Assembly: GCA_937900565.1 (NCBI GenBank) | Contig: CALCFG010000066.1 | Span: forward strand, 1 to 36,149 | Reading direction: 5' to 3' | DNA length: 36,149 bases | Source: an uncultured Erysipelotrichaceae bacterium | Lineage (GTDB): Bacteria; Bacillota_I; Bacilli_A; Erysipelotrichales; Erysipelotrichaceae | Part shown: positions 14,979-23,153 of the stretch, piece by piece | How positions within the stretch are numbered: the stretch's first letter is position 1 | How the letters are laid out: each line of letters opens with the position of its first letter | Translations under genes and position numbers: made by a program | The notes under the pieces: model-generated | Seen by the model: only the letters and a program-made list of their open reading frames with translations | What the model was told of the DNA's origin: nothing | The model's database searches: none

Positions 14979-15592
14979 TTAATCATGTGGAAATTTATGG
15001 GATTGAAACAAGCTTTCGTGGTTCTAAATTTTCATTTGCAACGGATATAAATAAATGCAGTGGGGATGTAACTGCAACTATTGAAAAATTAGCGACTGCT
15101 CCTATTGGTAGTGGACATGATAACTTCTTAAATGGAGTGATTGTCCAATTTGATTTAACATTAAGTAACAAAGCATGGGTTGAAGCACAACGTTACCATT
15201 TCTTAGATTTCATTAGTTCTCAATCTACTATGCATCGCATTACTAAATTTGATTTAGATAAAGCATATATGCCGTATGTGGATAGTCGTTGCATCGACAT
15301 TATGAAAGAAAAAGTAGCTAAATATAATCAAGAAAATGAATTGTTAAAAACAATTACTGATGAAGCGCAACGTAAAGCAATGGTTGCATCATTGAATGAA
15401 CAATATTTACAAATTCTTTATACGAATCCATGTGGATTCCGTTTGACTGCGTCCATGACGACTAACTATCGTCAATTAAAAACAATTTATGCTCAACGTC
15501 GACATCATCGATTACCTGAATGGCAAGTATTCTGTGATTGGATTGAAACTTTACCTTATGCCAATTTAATTATCGGTAATACCAATGAATAG
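14960..15592 (+). CDS. Uncharacterised protein, possibly a remote relative of ThyX
   Basis: A 210-residue protein with a clear AAGGAG site (14947-14952), overlapping mnmG by 19 and rsmG by 8 bases, so it is a genuine operon member. I do not know its function. RYHFLDFISSQSTMHR (78-93) resembles the ThyX motif RHRxxSxNxxSxRY, with His80 and Ser89 kept but the two arginines of RHR replaced. TNYRQLKTIYAQRRHHRLPE then WQVFCDWI (168-195) resembles the ThyX end motif (NxRxLxHFxxLR...AQWEIR). If this is right, it has the flavin-dependent thymidylate synthase fold but probably altered substrate contacts. SGHDNFLNGVIVQFDLT (51-67) is another likely conserved patch. Proteins of this look may also occur in phages. 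The fold call is tentative. Confidence 0.55.
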   Translation: MRIEEVINHVEIYGIETSFRGSKFSFATDINKCSGDVTATIEKLATAPIGSGHDNFLNGVIVQFDLTLSNKAWVEAQRYHFLDFISSQSTMHRITKFDLDKAYMPYVDSRCIDIMKEKVAKYNQENELLKTITDEAQRKAMVASLNEQYLQILYTNPCGFRLTASMTTNYRQLKTIYAQRRHHRLPEWQVFCDWIETLPYANLIIGNTNE

Positions 15593-16280
15593 AAATCAAT
15601 TTTATCAAACATGTTTATCCAATGGATTAACATTATCCGCCGGCCAATTAGAACAATTGCAACGATATTACCAATTGTTAGTTTCTTGGAATGAAAAGAT
15701 GAATTTAACTGCTATAAGTGAAGAAGAACAAGTTTGGGATAAACATTTTATGGATTGTATTTATCCTACATTTGTTACTGCTTTAGGCAATAAGGTTGCA
15801 GATATAGGCTCAGGTGCAGGATTTCCTGGTATGGTTTGGGCTATCTGTTATCCAAATCATCACTTTACACTTATTGAACCAACACGAAAACGGGTTACTT
15901 TTTTACAAGAAGTTGTTAATCAATGCCATTTAGATAATGTCACATTGGTGAATAAACGCAGTGAAGATTGCAAAGAATTGTTGCAATACTTTGATACTGT
16001 TACTGCAAGAGCAGTAGCAAATCTTCCCATATTGTTAGAACTTTGTACTCCTTTGCTTAAAGTGGGTGGGAATTTTATCGCTTTAAAAGGAAGTAAAGCA
16101 AATGATGAATTATTCAATAGTCAACATGCTTTAAAAGAGTTGGGATGTGAATATGTGAGTGAGTGTACTTATACGTGTGAAGATCAAGGTCAACATATTA
16201 CGTTAATAATTAAAAAAGTCAATCAATGTTCAAGCAAATACCCACGTAACTACGCTCAAATAAAAAAGAAACCATTATAG
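15585..16280 (+). CDS. rsmG: 16S rRNA (guanine527-N7)-methyltransferase RsmG
   Basis: SAM-dependent methylation of G527 in the 530 loop. The SAM site VADIGSGAGFPG is at residues 71-82, followed by FTLIEPTRKRVTFLQEV and TVTARAVANLPILLEL. NEKMNLTAI (36-44) is the conserved N-terminal patch. The 231-residue length is normal, and GidB families usually follow mnmG directly; here one gene intervenes. The noc-like gene starts 10 bases downstream. Confidence 0.95.
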   Translation: MNRNQFYQTCLSNGLTLSAGQLEQLQRYYQLLVSWNEKMNLTAISEEEQVWDKHFMDCIYPTFVTALGNKVADIGSGAGFPGMVWAICYPNHHFTLIEPTRKRVTFLQEVVNQCHLDNVTLVNKRSEDCKELLQYFDTVTARAVANLPILLELCTPLLKVGGNFIALKGSKANDELFNSQHALKELGCEYVSECTYTCEDQGQHITLIIKKVNQCSSKYPRNYAQIKKKPL

Positions 16281-16290
16281 AAAGAAGTTT

Positions 16291-17049
16291 ATGTATAACG
16301 TACAGTTTATTAAATTAGAAAAGATTCATCCAAATGCCAATCAACCACGATTGTATTTTGATGAGCAAGAAATTAAATCATTGGCTGCTTCCATACAAGC
16401 CAATGGTTTAATTCAGCCCATTACTGTACGTAAAGATAATCATGGCTATTCCATCGTAACGGGTGAAAGAAGGTATCGTGCTTGTAAACTTGCCCAATTG
16501 GATAAGGTACCTTGTTATGTAATTAATGTTGATCAACAAACCAGTGCGGAACTGGCAATTGTTGAAAATATTCAACGCGTTGATTTAAGTGCCATTGAAG
16601 AAGCGAAGGCTTATGTTGAATTAATGGCGTTATCCGGTATGAGTCAAATCGAATTGGCTCGTAAAATGGGTAAAAGTCAAAGTGCAATTGCGAATAAAAT
16701 CCGTTTATTGCAATTACCTACCAATATTCAACAAGCTGTTGCTTCCAAGCAAATAACGGAACGTCATGGTCGAGCGTTGCTCAAATTAGACGAAAGTGAA
16801 ATGAATAAAGTACTGGATACGATATTATCCAAAAACTATAACGTGGCACAAACAGAAAATTATGTTCAACAATTGCATCAACCAAAAAAGAAGCCACGTT
16901 ACATTAAGTCATTTAATAAAAATGCATTGATTGCGATTAATACAATCAAACAAAGTGTCAAAATGGTGGAAAAAAGCGGCTTTAGTGTCGAACAAAGCGT
17001 GAAGGACCAACCAGATTGCATTGAAATTACAATAAAAATTAAGAAGTAG
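16291..17049 (+). CDS. noc: Noc-like ParB/Spo0J-family protein, short N-terminus
   Basis: A ParB-family CTPase/DNA-binding protein between rsmG and parA, the place of the nucleoid occlusion gene noc. The CTP-fold motifs GERRYRAC (58-65) and ENIQRVDLS (92-100) are present, followed by the helix-turn-helix MSQIELARKMGKSQSAIANK (117-136). Residues aligned with the published ParB/Noc specificity positions are Q130, K136, Q141 and R158; three of these are Noc-like and differ from ParB. The C-terminal stretch with FNKNALIAINTIKQSVKMVE also resembles Noc. It starts directly at the CTPase fold: the amphipathic membrane-targeting helix of Bacillus Noc and about 30 further residues are absent. No start further upstream with a ribosome site was seen. 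Confidence 0.85.
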   Translation: MYNVQFIKLEKIHPNANQPRLYFDEQEIKSLAASIQANGLIQPITVRKDNHGYSIVTGERRYRACKLAQLDKVPCYVINVDQQTSAELAIVENIQRVDLSAIEEAKAYVELMALSGMSQIELARKMGKSQSAIANKIRLLQLPTNIQQAVASKQITERHGRALLKLDESEMNKVLDTILSKNYNVAQTENYVQQLHQPKKKPRYIKSFNKNALIAINTIKQSVKMVEKSGFSVEQSVKDQPDCIEITIKIKK

Positions 17050-17057
17050 GAGTATAT

Positions 17058-17831
17058 ATGGGAAAAATAATCGCCGTTGCTAACCAAAAAGGTGGGGTTG
17101 GCAAAACCACAACGAGTATTAATTTATCTGCTGCGCTAAGTTATTTAGGTAAAAAAGTATTACTCATTGATTTGGACCCACAAGCCAATGCAACCACTGG
17201 TATTGGTGCCAATAAGCAAGACTTTGAAAAAAGTAGTTATGATTTACTCTTAAGTAAAGACAGTGTGGATGATGTGAGGCTTTCTTTACAAATTCCACAA
17301 ATTGATATGATTCCAGCCACAATTGATTTATCGGGTGCTGATATACAAATGAGTCAATTACCTGAGAAAAGTGAACGATTATTGAAACAAAAATTACTAC
17401 CAGTGAAAGATAGCTATGATTTTATTATTATTGATTGTCCACCATCCCTTGGTTTATTGAATACCAATGCACTAACGGCTGCGGATTCAACATTGATTCC
17501 TGTTCAATGCGAATATTATGCATTGGAAGGATTAAATCAATTATTAAATACTATTCGGCTTGTACAAAAAGTGTTTAATCCTTATTTAACCATTGAAGGT
17601 ATTTTATTAACGATGCATGATTCACGGACAACGTTAGCGTTGGAAGTGAGTCAAGATGTACGTAAATACTTTAAAGAAAAAGTATATAAAGCGTACATTC
17701 CACGTAATGTTAAATTAAGCGAAGCACCTTCGCGTGGTCAAGATATCTTTCAATATGAAACCAATTGCGAAGGTGCCAAAGCGTATTTACGTTTAGCAAA
17801 AGAAGTATTGGATGCAAACGGAGGTCATTAA
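17058..17831 (+). CDS. parA: Chromosome-partitioning ATPase ParA (Soj)
   Basis: Walker-type ATPase that works with ParB in origin segregation and, in relatives, tunes DnaA. The deviant Walker A motif KGGVGKTTTS is at residues 11-20 with the signature Lys11, followed by VLLIDLDPQANATTGIG and FIIIDCPPSLG. ARTNVKL-type ending: IPRNVKLSEAPSRGQ. The 257-residue length is that of chromosomal Soj-type ParA. A TAGGAG site precedes the start, 8 bases after noc. The gene order is rsmG-noc-parA-parB. Confidence 0.96.
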   Translation: MGKIIAVANQKGGVGKTTTSINLSAALSYLGKKVLLIDLDPQANATTGIGANKQDFEKSSYDLLLSKDSVDDVRLSLQIPQIDMIPATIDLSGADIQMSQLPEKSERLLKQKLLPVKDSYDFIIIDCPPSLGLLNTNALTAADSTLIPVQCEYYALEGLNQLLNTIRLVQKVFNPYLTIEGILLTMHDSRTTLALEVSQDVRKYFKEKVYKAYIPRNVKLSEAPSRGQDIFQYETNCEGAKAYLRLAKEVLDANGGH

Positions 17832-17833
17832 TT

Positions 17834-18715
17834 ATGTCAAAGAAACTTGGAAAAGGACTGGGGGCAATTTTCGGGGATGATGTGGATGTCGTTTCCATTA
17901 TTGATGATATTCAAAATAATGCCACCAGTGAAAATACCAATGAAATTGAATTAACTAAAATTCGTATTAATCCTTATCAACCCCGTAAAGTATTTGACCA
18001 ACAAGCCATTAATGAATTGAGTGAATCTATTCGTAACTTTGGTGTCTTTACGCCAATATTAGTTCGTGAAAGCGTTAATGGTATGTATGAATTGATTGCA
18101 GGTGAGCGACGTTTTCGTGCAGCTAAACAAGCAGGTTTAAAGAAAATCCCAGCGATTATTAAAAATTTTAATGATGGTGAAATGATGGAAATTGCCATCT
18201 TAGAAAATATTCAACGGGAAAATCTAAGTGCAATCGAAGAAGCCAATGGCTATGCTAAATTAATGGATAATTTAGAATACACGCAAGAAAAAGTTGCTCA
18301 ACGTGTCGGTAAGTCTCGTGAATACATTACCAATATTATGCGTTTATTAAAATTAGACCCACAAGTTCAAGTCATGGTATCTAATAATGAAATATCTTCT
18401 TCTTCTGCACGTGCTTTACTTGCATTAAAAGATAGTGACCAACAAATTGAACTTGCCAAGGAAATTATTCATGATGGATTAAGTACTCGGGCAGTTGAAG
18501 CTAAAGTAAAAGAAATGAATCAAGGTCAAGTACGCCATATTAAAAAAGATGAAAAGAAAGATCCTTATTTGATGGATGTTCAACATCGTTTAGAAAATCG
18601 TTACGATACAAAAGTTACTATTACTAAAAATAGTATAAGTTTTGCATATGCATCCAATGAACAATTAAATCAAATTCTTGAAATATTGGGTGGATTGGAA
18701 GAAAGTCATGTTTAA
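17834..18715 (+). CDS. parB: Chromosome-partitioning protein ParB (Spo0J)
   Basis: Binds parS and spreads as a CTP-dependent clamp. The 293-residue protein starts at the ATG after GGAGG (17820-17824); an in-frame upstream start at 17765 lies within parA and is rejected. MSKKLGKGLGAIFG (1-14) is the basic ParA-stimulating tail. CTP motifs are GERRFRAAK (90-98) and ENIQRENLS (124-132). The helix-turn-helix spans about 150-172, with R162, I168, K173 and S190 at the ParB/Noc specificity positions; R162 is the ParB hallmark. A C-terminal dimer domain follows. Three exact parS sites lie 8-11 kb upstream in this window. The gene overlaps mnmE by 8 bases. Confidence 0.96.
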   Translation: MSKKLGKGLGAIFGDDVDVVSIIDDIQNNATSENTNEIELTKIRINPYQPRKVFDQQAINELSESIRNFGVFTPILVRESVNGMYELIAGERRFRAAKQAGLKKIPAIIKNFNDGEMMEIAILENIQRENLSAIEEANGYAKLMDNLEYTQEKVAQRVGKSREYITNIMRLLKLDPQVQVMVSNNEISSSSARALLALKDSDQQIELAKEIIHDGLSTRAVEAKVKEMNQGQVRHIKKDEKKDPYLMDVQHRLENRYDTKVTITKNSISFAYASNEQLNQILEILGGLEESHV

Positions 18716-20030
18716 CGATACAATTTATGCCTTAAGTAGTGGTAGTGGTATTTGTGCTATTTCACTTATCCGTTGCAGTGGTAATTTGGTACCTTTATTA
18801 TTGGAGAAATTGTTTACAAAAGATTTAAGTAATGTGCAACCACGTAAAGCAATCTATGCTCACGCCAAAGATGAACAGGGAATCATTGACGATGTTGTGG
18901 TTACTTACTTTAAAGCACCAGCTACTTATACGGGTGAAGATTTACTTGAAATTAGTACCCATGGTTCTCCATTAATTCGGCAACGATTGTATGTTGCATT
19001 GCAACATTTGGGATTGCGATTAGCGCGCAATGGGGAGTTTTCCCAACGTGCGGTACTTAATGGAAAAATGACCCTTGCCCAAGCGGAAGGTGTCAACGAT
19101 ATGATCCATGCGAAAAGTAATACAGCGTATCAAATTGCTTATCAAGCAGCAAATGGTTCCATTGCGCGCATTGTTGCACCCATTTATGATGTAGCCTTGC
19201 AATTGCAAGCTCACATCAATGTTAATATTGACTACCCAGAATATGAAGATATTGAACAATTAACGCAATCCACTATATTACCGCAATTGATACAATTGCA
19301 ATCCCAATTGAATCAATTGATTCAAGTATCCAATCGTTGCCTTAATATTGTTCAAGGTGTTAAAACAGTCATTGTTGGAAAACCAAATGTGGGTAAAAGT
19401 TCATTACTTAATGCCTTATTGAATGAAAATAAAGCCATCGTTACTGACATTGCCGGAACAACACGTGATGTTGTGGAAGGTGAAATCATGATAGGTGATC
19501 TTTACCTTAAGTTGTTGGATACAGCAGGTATTCGTGAAGGTGGCAGCATGATTGAACAAATGGGCATTGAAAAAAGTAAAGAACTGATTGAACAAGCCCA
19601 ATGTGTCATTATGGTGGTCGCGAAAGCGAATGGTTACGATAACGATGATGAAATTATCTATAATTTAGTTAAAGATAAACAAGCTATTATTGTAAATAAT
19701 AAATGTGAACAGGTAACAGATGATCGTTTATTAAATATTAGTGCGGCAACCAATCATATCCAACCATTGATTCATGCCATTGAAGAGAAATTCGCAAATT
19801 TTGATTTTGACTATGACGCTACCCTAACAAATGCACGGCAAATTAGTGCGGCCAACAATGCATTGGAATCTTTAAATATTATGATTGATCAATGCAATGC
19901 GTTAGTACCCATTGATTTGATTGAATTGGAAATGCAAAACTTTGTCTTTAGTTTAAAAGAAATTGGTGGTGAAGCGATTCAAGAAGATTTATTGGATCGC
20001 ATCTTCGCATCATTTTGTGTGGGGAAATAA
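18708..20030 (+). CDS. mnmE: tRNA modification GTPase MnmE
   Basis: Partner of MnmG in U34 modification; binds formyl- or methylene-THF at the N-terminal domain. The start at 18708 (MFNDTIYALSSGSGICAISL) fits the usual MnmE N-terminus; the longer frame from 18678 does not. The G domain shows G1 GKPNVGKSS (224-232), G2/G3 TDIAGTTRD and LLDTAGIR. The G4 motif reads NKCE (331-334) rather than NKxD. The C-terminus FCVGK keeps the catalytic Cys of the CxGK signature. The 440 residues are slightly short for the family. It sits after parB rather than before mnmG, a rearranged order compared with Bacillus. Confidence 0.96.
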   Translation: MFNDTIYALSSGSGICAISLIRCSGNLVPLLLEKLFTKDLSNVQPRKAIYAHAKDEQGIIDDVVVTYFKAPATYTGEDLLEISTHGSPLIRQRLYVALQHLGLRLARNGEFSQRAVLNGKMTLAQAEGVNDMIHAKSNTAYQIAYQAANGSIARIVAPIYDVALQLQAHINVNIDYPEYEDIEQLTQSTILPQLIQLQSQLNQLIQVSNRCLNIVQGVKTVIVGKPNVGKSSLLNALLNENKAIVTDIAGTTRDVVEGEIMIGDLYLKLLDTAGIREGGSMIEQMGIEKSKELIEQAQCVIMVVAKANGYDNDDEIIYNLVKDKQAIIVNNKCEQVTDDRLLNISAATNHIQPLIHAIEEKFANFDFDYDATLTNARQISAANNALESLNIMIDQCNALVPIDLIELEMQNFVFSLKEIGGEAIQEDLLDRIFASFCVGK

Positions 20031-20032
20031 TT

Positions 20033-20785
20033 ATGGCAATTCTTGATACACATTCGCATGTATTTTCTTGTGATAATCCTAATTCTGTTATCAAAGAAAC
20101 ATTGGCATTAACGAAATGTTGTTTAGTCTGTTTAAATCAACATGAATTAAGTTTAGCGATTGGATTAAAACGGAAATATCCGAATAAATTTACTATTGCT
20201 TATGGAATTTATCCTATGGATGCACCACAGTACTATAACAAACGTCAATCCATCTATCAAACCATGACGCATCCATTGATTGATGTTGTGGGAGAAATAG
20301 GCTTGGATTATCATTGGGAAAATGATCAAGCCAACAAAGCAATCCAACAGGAAGTATTTATTGAACAAATTGAAGTGGCAAATTTTATTCATAAACCAAT
20401 AAATATTCATACGCGTGATGCTTGGGATGATACATTACGCATACTTAAACAACATCCGACGAAAGCCATTTTACATTGCTATAGTGGAAGTGAAGAAATT
20501 GCGAAAGAATGTTTAAAGATGGGACATTATTTATCATTTTCAGGTATCATTACTTTTAAAAATGCGAATCGTTTATTGGATGTGGTTAAAATGTGTCCAT
20601 TGGATAGAATTTTGGTGGAAACAGATTCTCCTTACATGGCACCTGTACCATACCGGGGAAAAGAAAATCATCCAATTTATGTAAAGCAAATCATAGAACG
20701 CATCGCTCAATTAAAAGCAATGGATGTCCATCTCATTTCTAAAATCATTTTAGATAACTATCAACGTTATCTTCAAATGGATTGA
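20033..20785 (+). CDS. TatD-family metal-dependent hydrolase
   Basis: A 250-residue amidohydrolase-fold protein; TatD relatives act as metal-dependent DNases or in tRNA or protein quality control. Metal ligands are visible: DTHSHVF (5-11, HxH), GEIGLDYHW, HTRDAWDD, HCYSGS and ETDSPYMAP. The ATG at 20033 is used because it starts at the HxH strand; an upstream in-frame start at 20015 would lie inside mnmE. It follows mnmE by 2 bases and closes the segregation/tRNA-modification operon, ending in a long-stem terminator. Confidence 0.92.
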   Translation: MAILDTHSHVFSCDNPNSVIKETLALTKCCLVCLNQHELSLAIGLKRKYPNKFTIAYGIYPMDAPQYYNKRQSIYQTMTHPLIDVVGEIGLDYHWENDQANKAIQQEVFIEQIEVANFIHKPINIHTRDAWDDTLRILKQHPTKAILHCYSGSEEIAKECLKMGHYLSFSGIITFKNANRLLDVVKMCPLDRILVETDSPYMAPVPYRGKENHPIYVKQIIERIAQLKAMDVHLISKIILDNYQRYLQMD

Positions 20786-20806
20786 AAATATTTTCTAAAT
20801 TTTGAA

Positions 20807-20865
20807 AGAAATGTAAATATACATCAGAATTGTGTATGAATTGTGAAATTTACATTTCTTTTTTT
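20807..20865 (+). terminator. Terminator after tatD
   Basis: AGAAATGTAAAT (20807-20818) pairs with ATTTACATTTCT (20848-20859), with an inner ATACA/TGTAT helix, and ends in seven Ts. The 3' part overlaps the likely promoter of the next gene (TTGTGA 20841-20846, 18 bases, TATACT 20865-20870). Confidence 0.8.
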
Positions 20866-20911
20866 ATACTTTCTTGTTATCCTAGTTGAGATTGTTAAAA
20901 AGGAGATGAAA

Positions 20912-21556
20912 ATGAAAAGAATATTCGTAAGTGCAATGGCACTTGTAATGTTAGCTGGTTGTGCTTCTAAACCAACAACAACAGAAACACCAGTTGCTTC
21001 AGCACAAGCAACAACTACTCCAGAAGCAGTGGATGTATTAACTGCTTATCGTAGTGCTTGGGAAAACTCTGAAATGAGTGAACACCAATTTTTATTGGAA
21101 TATAATGGCGATAAGGAATTATTCCCTTTATTAAGTGGTGAAGAAGTTAAAGAAAAAGGTGTTTGTGATGGTGTGGATCAAGCAGTAATTGATGCAGATG
21201 TTGCCAAAAGAACAGAAAGTTTAGCAGCTTTATATGAAGCAGTTACTAACTTTATTCAAACTGCTGAATTAGTAGAAGTAGAAGAACAAAAATTATCAGA
21301 TGCTGATATGTTATTCCGTTTAGATATTAAATCGAGTGCAAATGGTCGTTATTCAATGGCATTCTATAATGGTGGATACGTATGCATTCGTCAAGTATTA
21401 CCATTAGTTACTGGTTGGTATCAAATTGATGAAGCTTCCATTGCTTCATTAAAAGATGTAATTGATAATGGTTATGTATTAATTACTGAAGAAAATAAAG
21501 ACCAATTAACTTGTTGGGAATTAGCGACATTGGAATCAATGTTAGCAGCAGCTTAA
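20912..21556 (+). CDS. Small secreted lipoprotein of unknown function
   Basis: A 214-residue protein with signal peptide MKRIFVSAMALVMLAGC, lipidated at Cys17, then a Thr/Ala/Pro-rich linker (SKPTTTETPVASAQATTTPE). The mature part is acidic and mostly helical, with no motif I recognise. The ATG at 20912 follows an AAAGGAGAT site; a longer frame from 20843 would add an odd hydrophobic stretch encoded in the terminator and promoter region and is rejected. It is monocistronic, between two terminators. Confidence 0.85.
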   Translation: MKRIFVSAMALVMLAGCASKPTTTETPVASAQATTTPEAVDVLTAYRSAWENSEMSEHQFLLEYNGDKELFPLLSGEEVKEKGVCDGVDQAVIDADVAKRTESLAALYEAVTNFIQTAELVEVEEQKLSDADMLFRLDIKSSANGRYSMAFYNGGYVCIRQVLPLVTGWYQIDEASIASLKDVIDNGYVLITEENKDQLTCWELATLESMLAAA

Positions 21557-21573
21557 TTTAACGTAATTAAATA

Positions 21574-21604
21574 AAGATGGTGGATTGTATGCATCATCTT
21601 TTTT
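21574..21604 (+). terminator. Terminator after the lipoprotein gene
   Basis: AAGATGGTG and CATCATCTT form a 9-bp stem (one G-U) with a 9-base loop and a run of six Ts. Confidence 0.85.
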
Positions 21605-21605
21605 C

Positions 21606-21641
21606 TTGAATTCTCTATTTAGATTTGCTATATTTCTACCC
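21606..21641 (+). promoter_or_regulatory. Promoter of the MATE gene, predicted leaderless
   Basis: TTGAAT (21606-21611), 17 bases, TATATT (21629-21634) with an extended -10 TGC just before it. The ATG at 21642 comes 7 bases later, where the transcript should begin. Confidence 0.6.
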
Positions 21642-22988
21642 ATGACCTTGAAAAATAATAGTTTACATCAAAAGTTTTTAAAATATGTTATTCCTTCGTT
21701 GATTTCCTTTGCGTTAAGTGGGGTATATTGCATCGTCGATGGCTATTTCATCGGTAATTCCTTAGGGGATAATGGATTAGCAGCGATTAATATTGCTTTT
21801 CCATTAACCTCATTTATTCAATCGGCGGGAACAGGGATTGGAATGGGAGGTGCTATCTTTTATTCCATTTATAAAGCGCGGGAAGATCATGATACAAAAA
21901 ATCAATTCTTTACGATGACATTAGCTATGCTTGCCTTTGCAAGTGTAGTATTAACAGTGGGTATGATTTTAAATATTGGTCCACTGTTAAAATTGTGTGG
22001 CAGTAGTGAAACAATTTTGCCGTTAGCTAAAGAATACGCAACGGTAATATTATTAGGGACTACTTTTCAATTATTTGGTACAGGACTTGTCCCTTTTATT
22101 CGTAACATGGGTTCTGCATCCAGTGCAATGGCTGCAATGTTAGCTGGTTTTTTTGCCAATGTTGGTTTAGATTATTTAACCATTTGGGTGTTGAATTGGG
22201 GAATGGCAGGAGCAGCTATCGCATCGGTTGCTGGACAGTTATTAACATTTATCGTGTGTCTAATTTCAATATATTTAAATCGAAATAGTGAACAATTGCA
22301 TTACTGTGGAATGGATGTTAGTCACATTAAACGTATTATTTCGGTGGGATTATCGCCATTTGGATTAACCTTTATTCCTAATCTTTCCTTGTTGTTCATT
22401 AATCGTCAAGCGTTACAATTCGGAGGGGACAACGCGATTGCAGTGTATTCAGTTATTGCATATGCAATTACGGTTGTATATTTGTTATTGCAAGGTGTAT
22501 CGGATGGTTGTCAACCTTTAATATCGCATTTTTATGGCAAACAAGATGCGCATAGTGCGAATGTAATACGTCGCTATTCCTTTATTTATTCGTTAGTATT
22601 TGCGTTAGTTGGTGTCATTGGATTAATTTATTTTGCTTATCCAATCGGTTTTCTATTTGGGGCAAGTGAAGTAACGTGTGCATTGGTTAAAGAAACGATG
22701 CCAGTATTTGCGATAGGATGTTTCTTTGTTGCAATATCACGAACAATTATTTCTTACTTTTATGCGTGTACGATTAATCTGTATGCTTCCATTTGTATTT
22801 ATGGTGAAGCAGTGTTAATGATTGGTTTATTATTAACCCTACCGTATATCGGTTCGCTGAATCTATTGGGTGTTTGGTTGGCAACACCGATTACTCAATT
22901 TTCCATTATGGCGATTGCAGTAATCTTATTATTATTTGGACCTAAAAGTAAACAATCATTTCATCACAAAAATATGCATGCTAATTAG
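21642..22988 (+). CDS. MATE-family efflux transporter
   Basis: A 448-residue membrane protein with about 12 helices in two halves. It exports drugs or metabolites in exchange for Na+ or H+. Family features are the N-terminal KFLKYVIPSLISFALSGVYC with IVDGYFIGNSLGDNGLAAIN, and in the second half QGVSDGCQPLISHFYGKQDA. The start at 21642 gives the usual MATE N-terminus. An in-frame ATG at 21585 lies in the preceding terminator loop and is rejected. No Shine-Dalgarno is present. The substrate cannot be told from sequence. Confidence 0.92.
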   Translation: MTLKNNSLHQKFLKYVIPSLISFALSGVYCIVDGYFIGNSLGDNGLAAINIAFPLTSFIQSAGTGIGMGGAIFYSIYKAREDHDTKNQFFTMTLAMLAFASVVLTVGMILNIGPLLKLCGSSETILPLAKEYATVILLGTTFQLFGTGLVPFIRNMGSASSAMAAMLAGFFANVGLDYLTIWVLNWGMAGAAIASVAGQLLTFIVCLISIYLNRNSEQLHYCGMDVSHIKRIISVGLSPFGLTFIPNLSLLFINRQALQFGGDNAIAVYSVIAYAITVVYLLLQGVSDGCQPLISHFYGKQDAHSANVIRRYSFIYSLVFALVGVIGLIYFAYPIGFLFGASEVTCALVKETMPVFAIGCFFVAISRTIISYFYACTINLYASICIYGEAVLMIGLLLTLPYIGSLNLLGVWLATPITQFSIMAIAVILLLFGPKSKQSFHHKNMHAN

Positions 22989-22990
22989 AT

Positions 22991-23035
22991 AAAAACTGCT
23001 TTAAGTATTTCTTTTGAATACTTTGGCAGTTTTTT
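22991..23035 (+). terminator. Terminator after the MATE gene
   Basis: Two stacked stems, AAAACTGC/GCAGTTTT and AAGTATT/AATACTT, around a short loop, ending in TTTTTT. Confidence 0.9.
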
Positions 23036-23121
23036 ACTAATAGATTGAATGTAGTTTATGTAATATTTTACTTAGCTAGTTATCAACTTAATAAGTAATT
23101 TTAGAAGGCTATGCAATGATT

Positions 23122-23143
23122 AAAAAAGCAATACTTAGTATTG
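23122..23143 (-). terminator. Terminator of the YigZ/HAD unit
   Basis: Read on the minus strand, CAATAC/GTATTG forms a short hairpin followed by C and six Ts. The stem is short, so strength is uncertain. Confidence 0.55.
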
Positions 23144-23153
23144 GTAAGTACTG

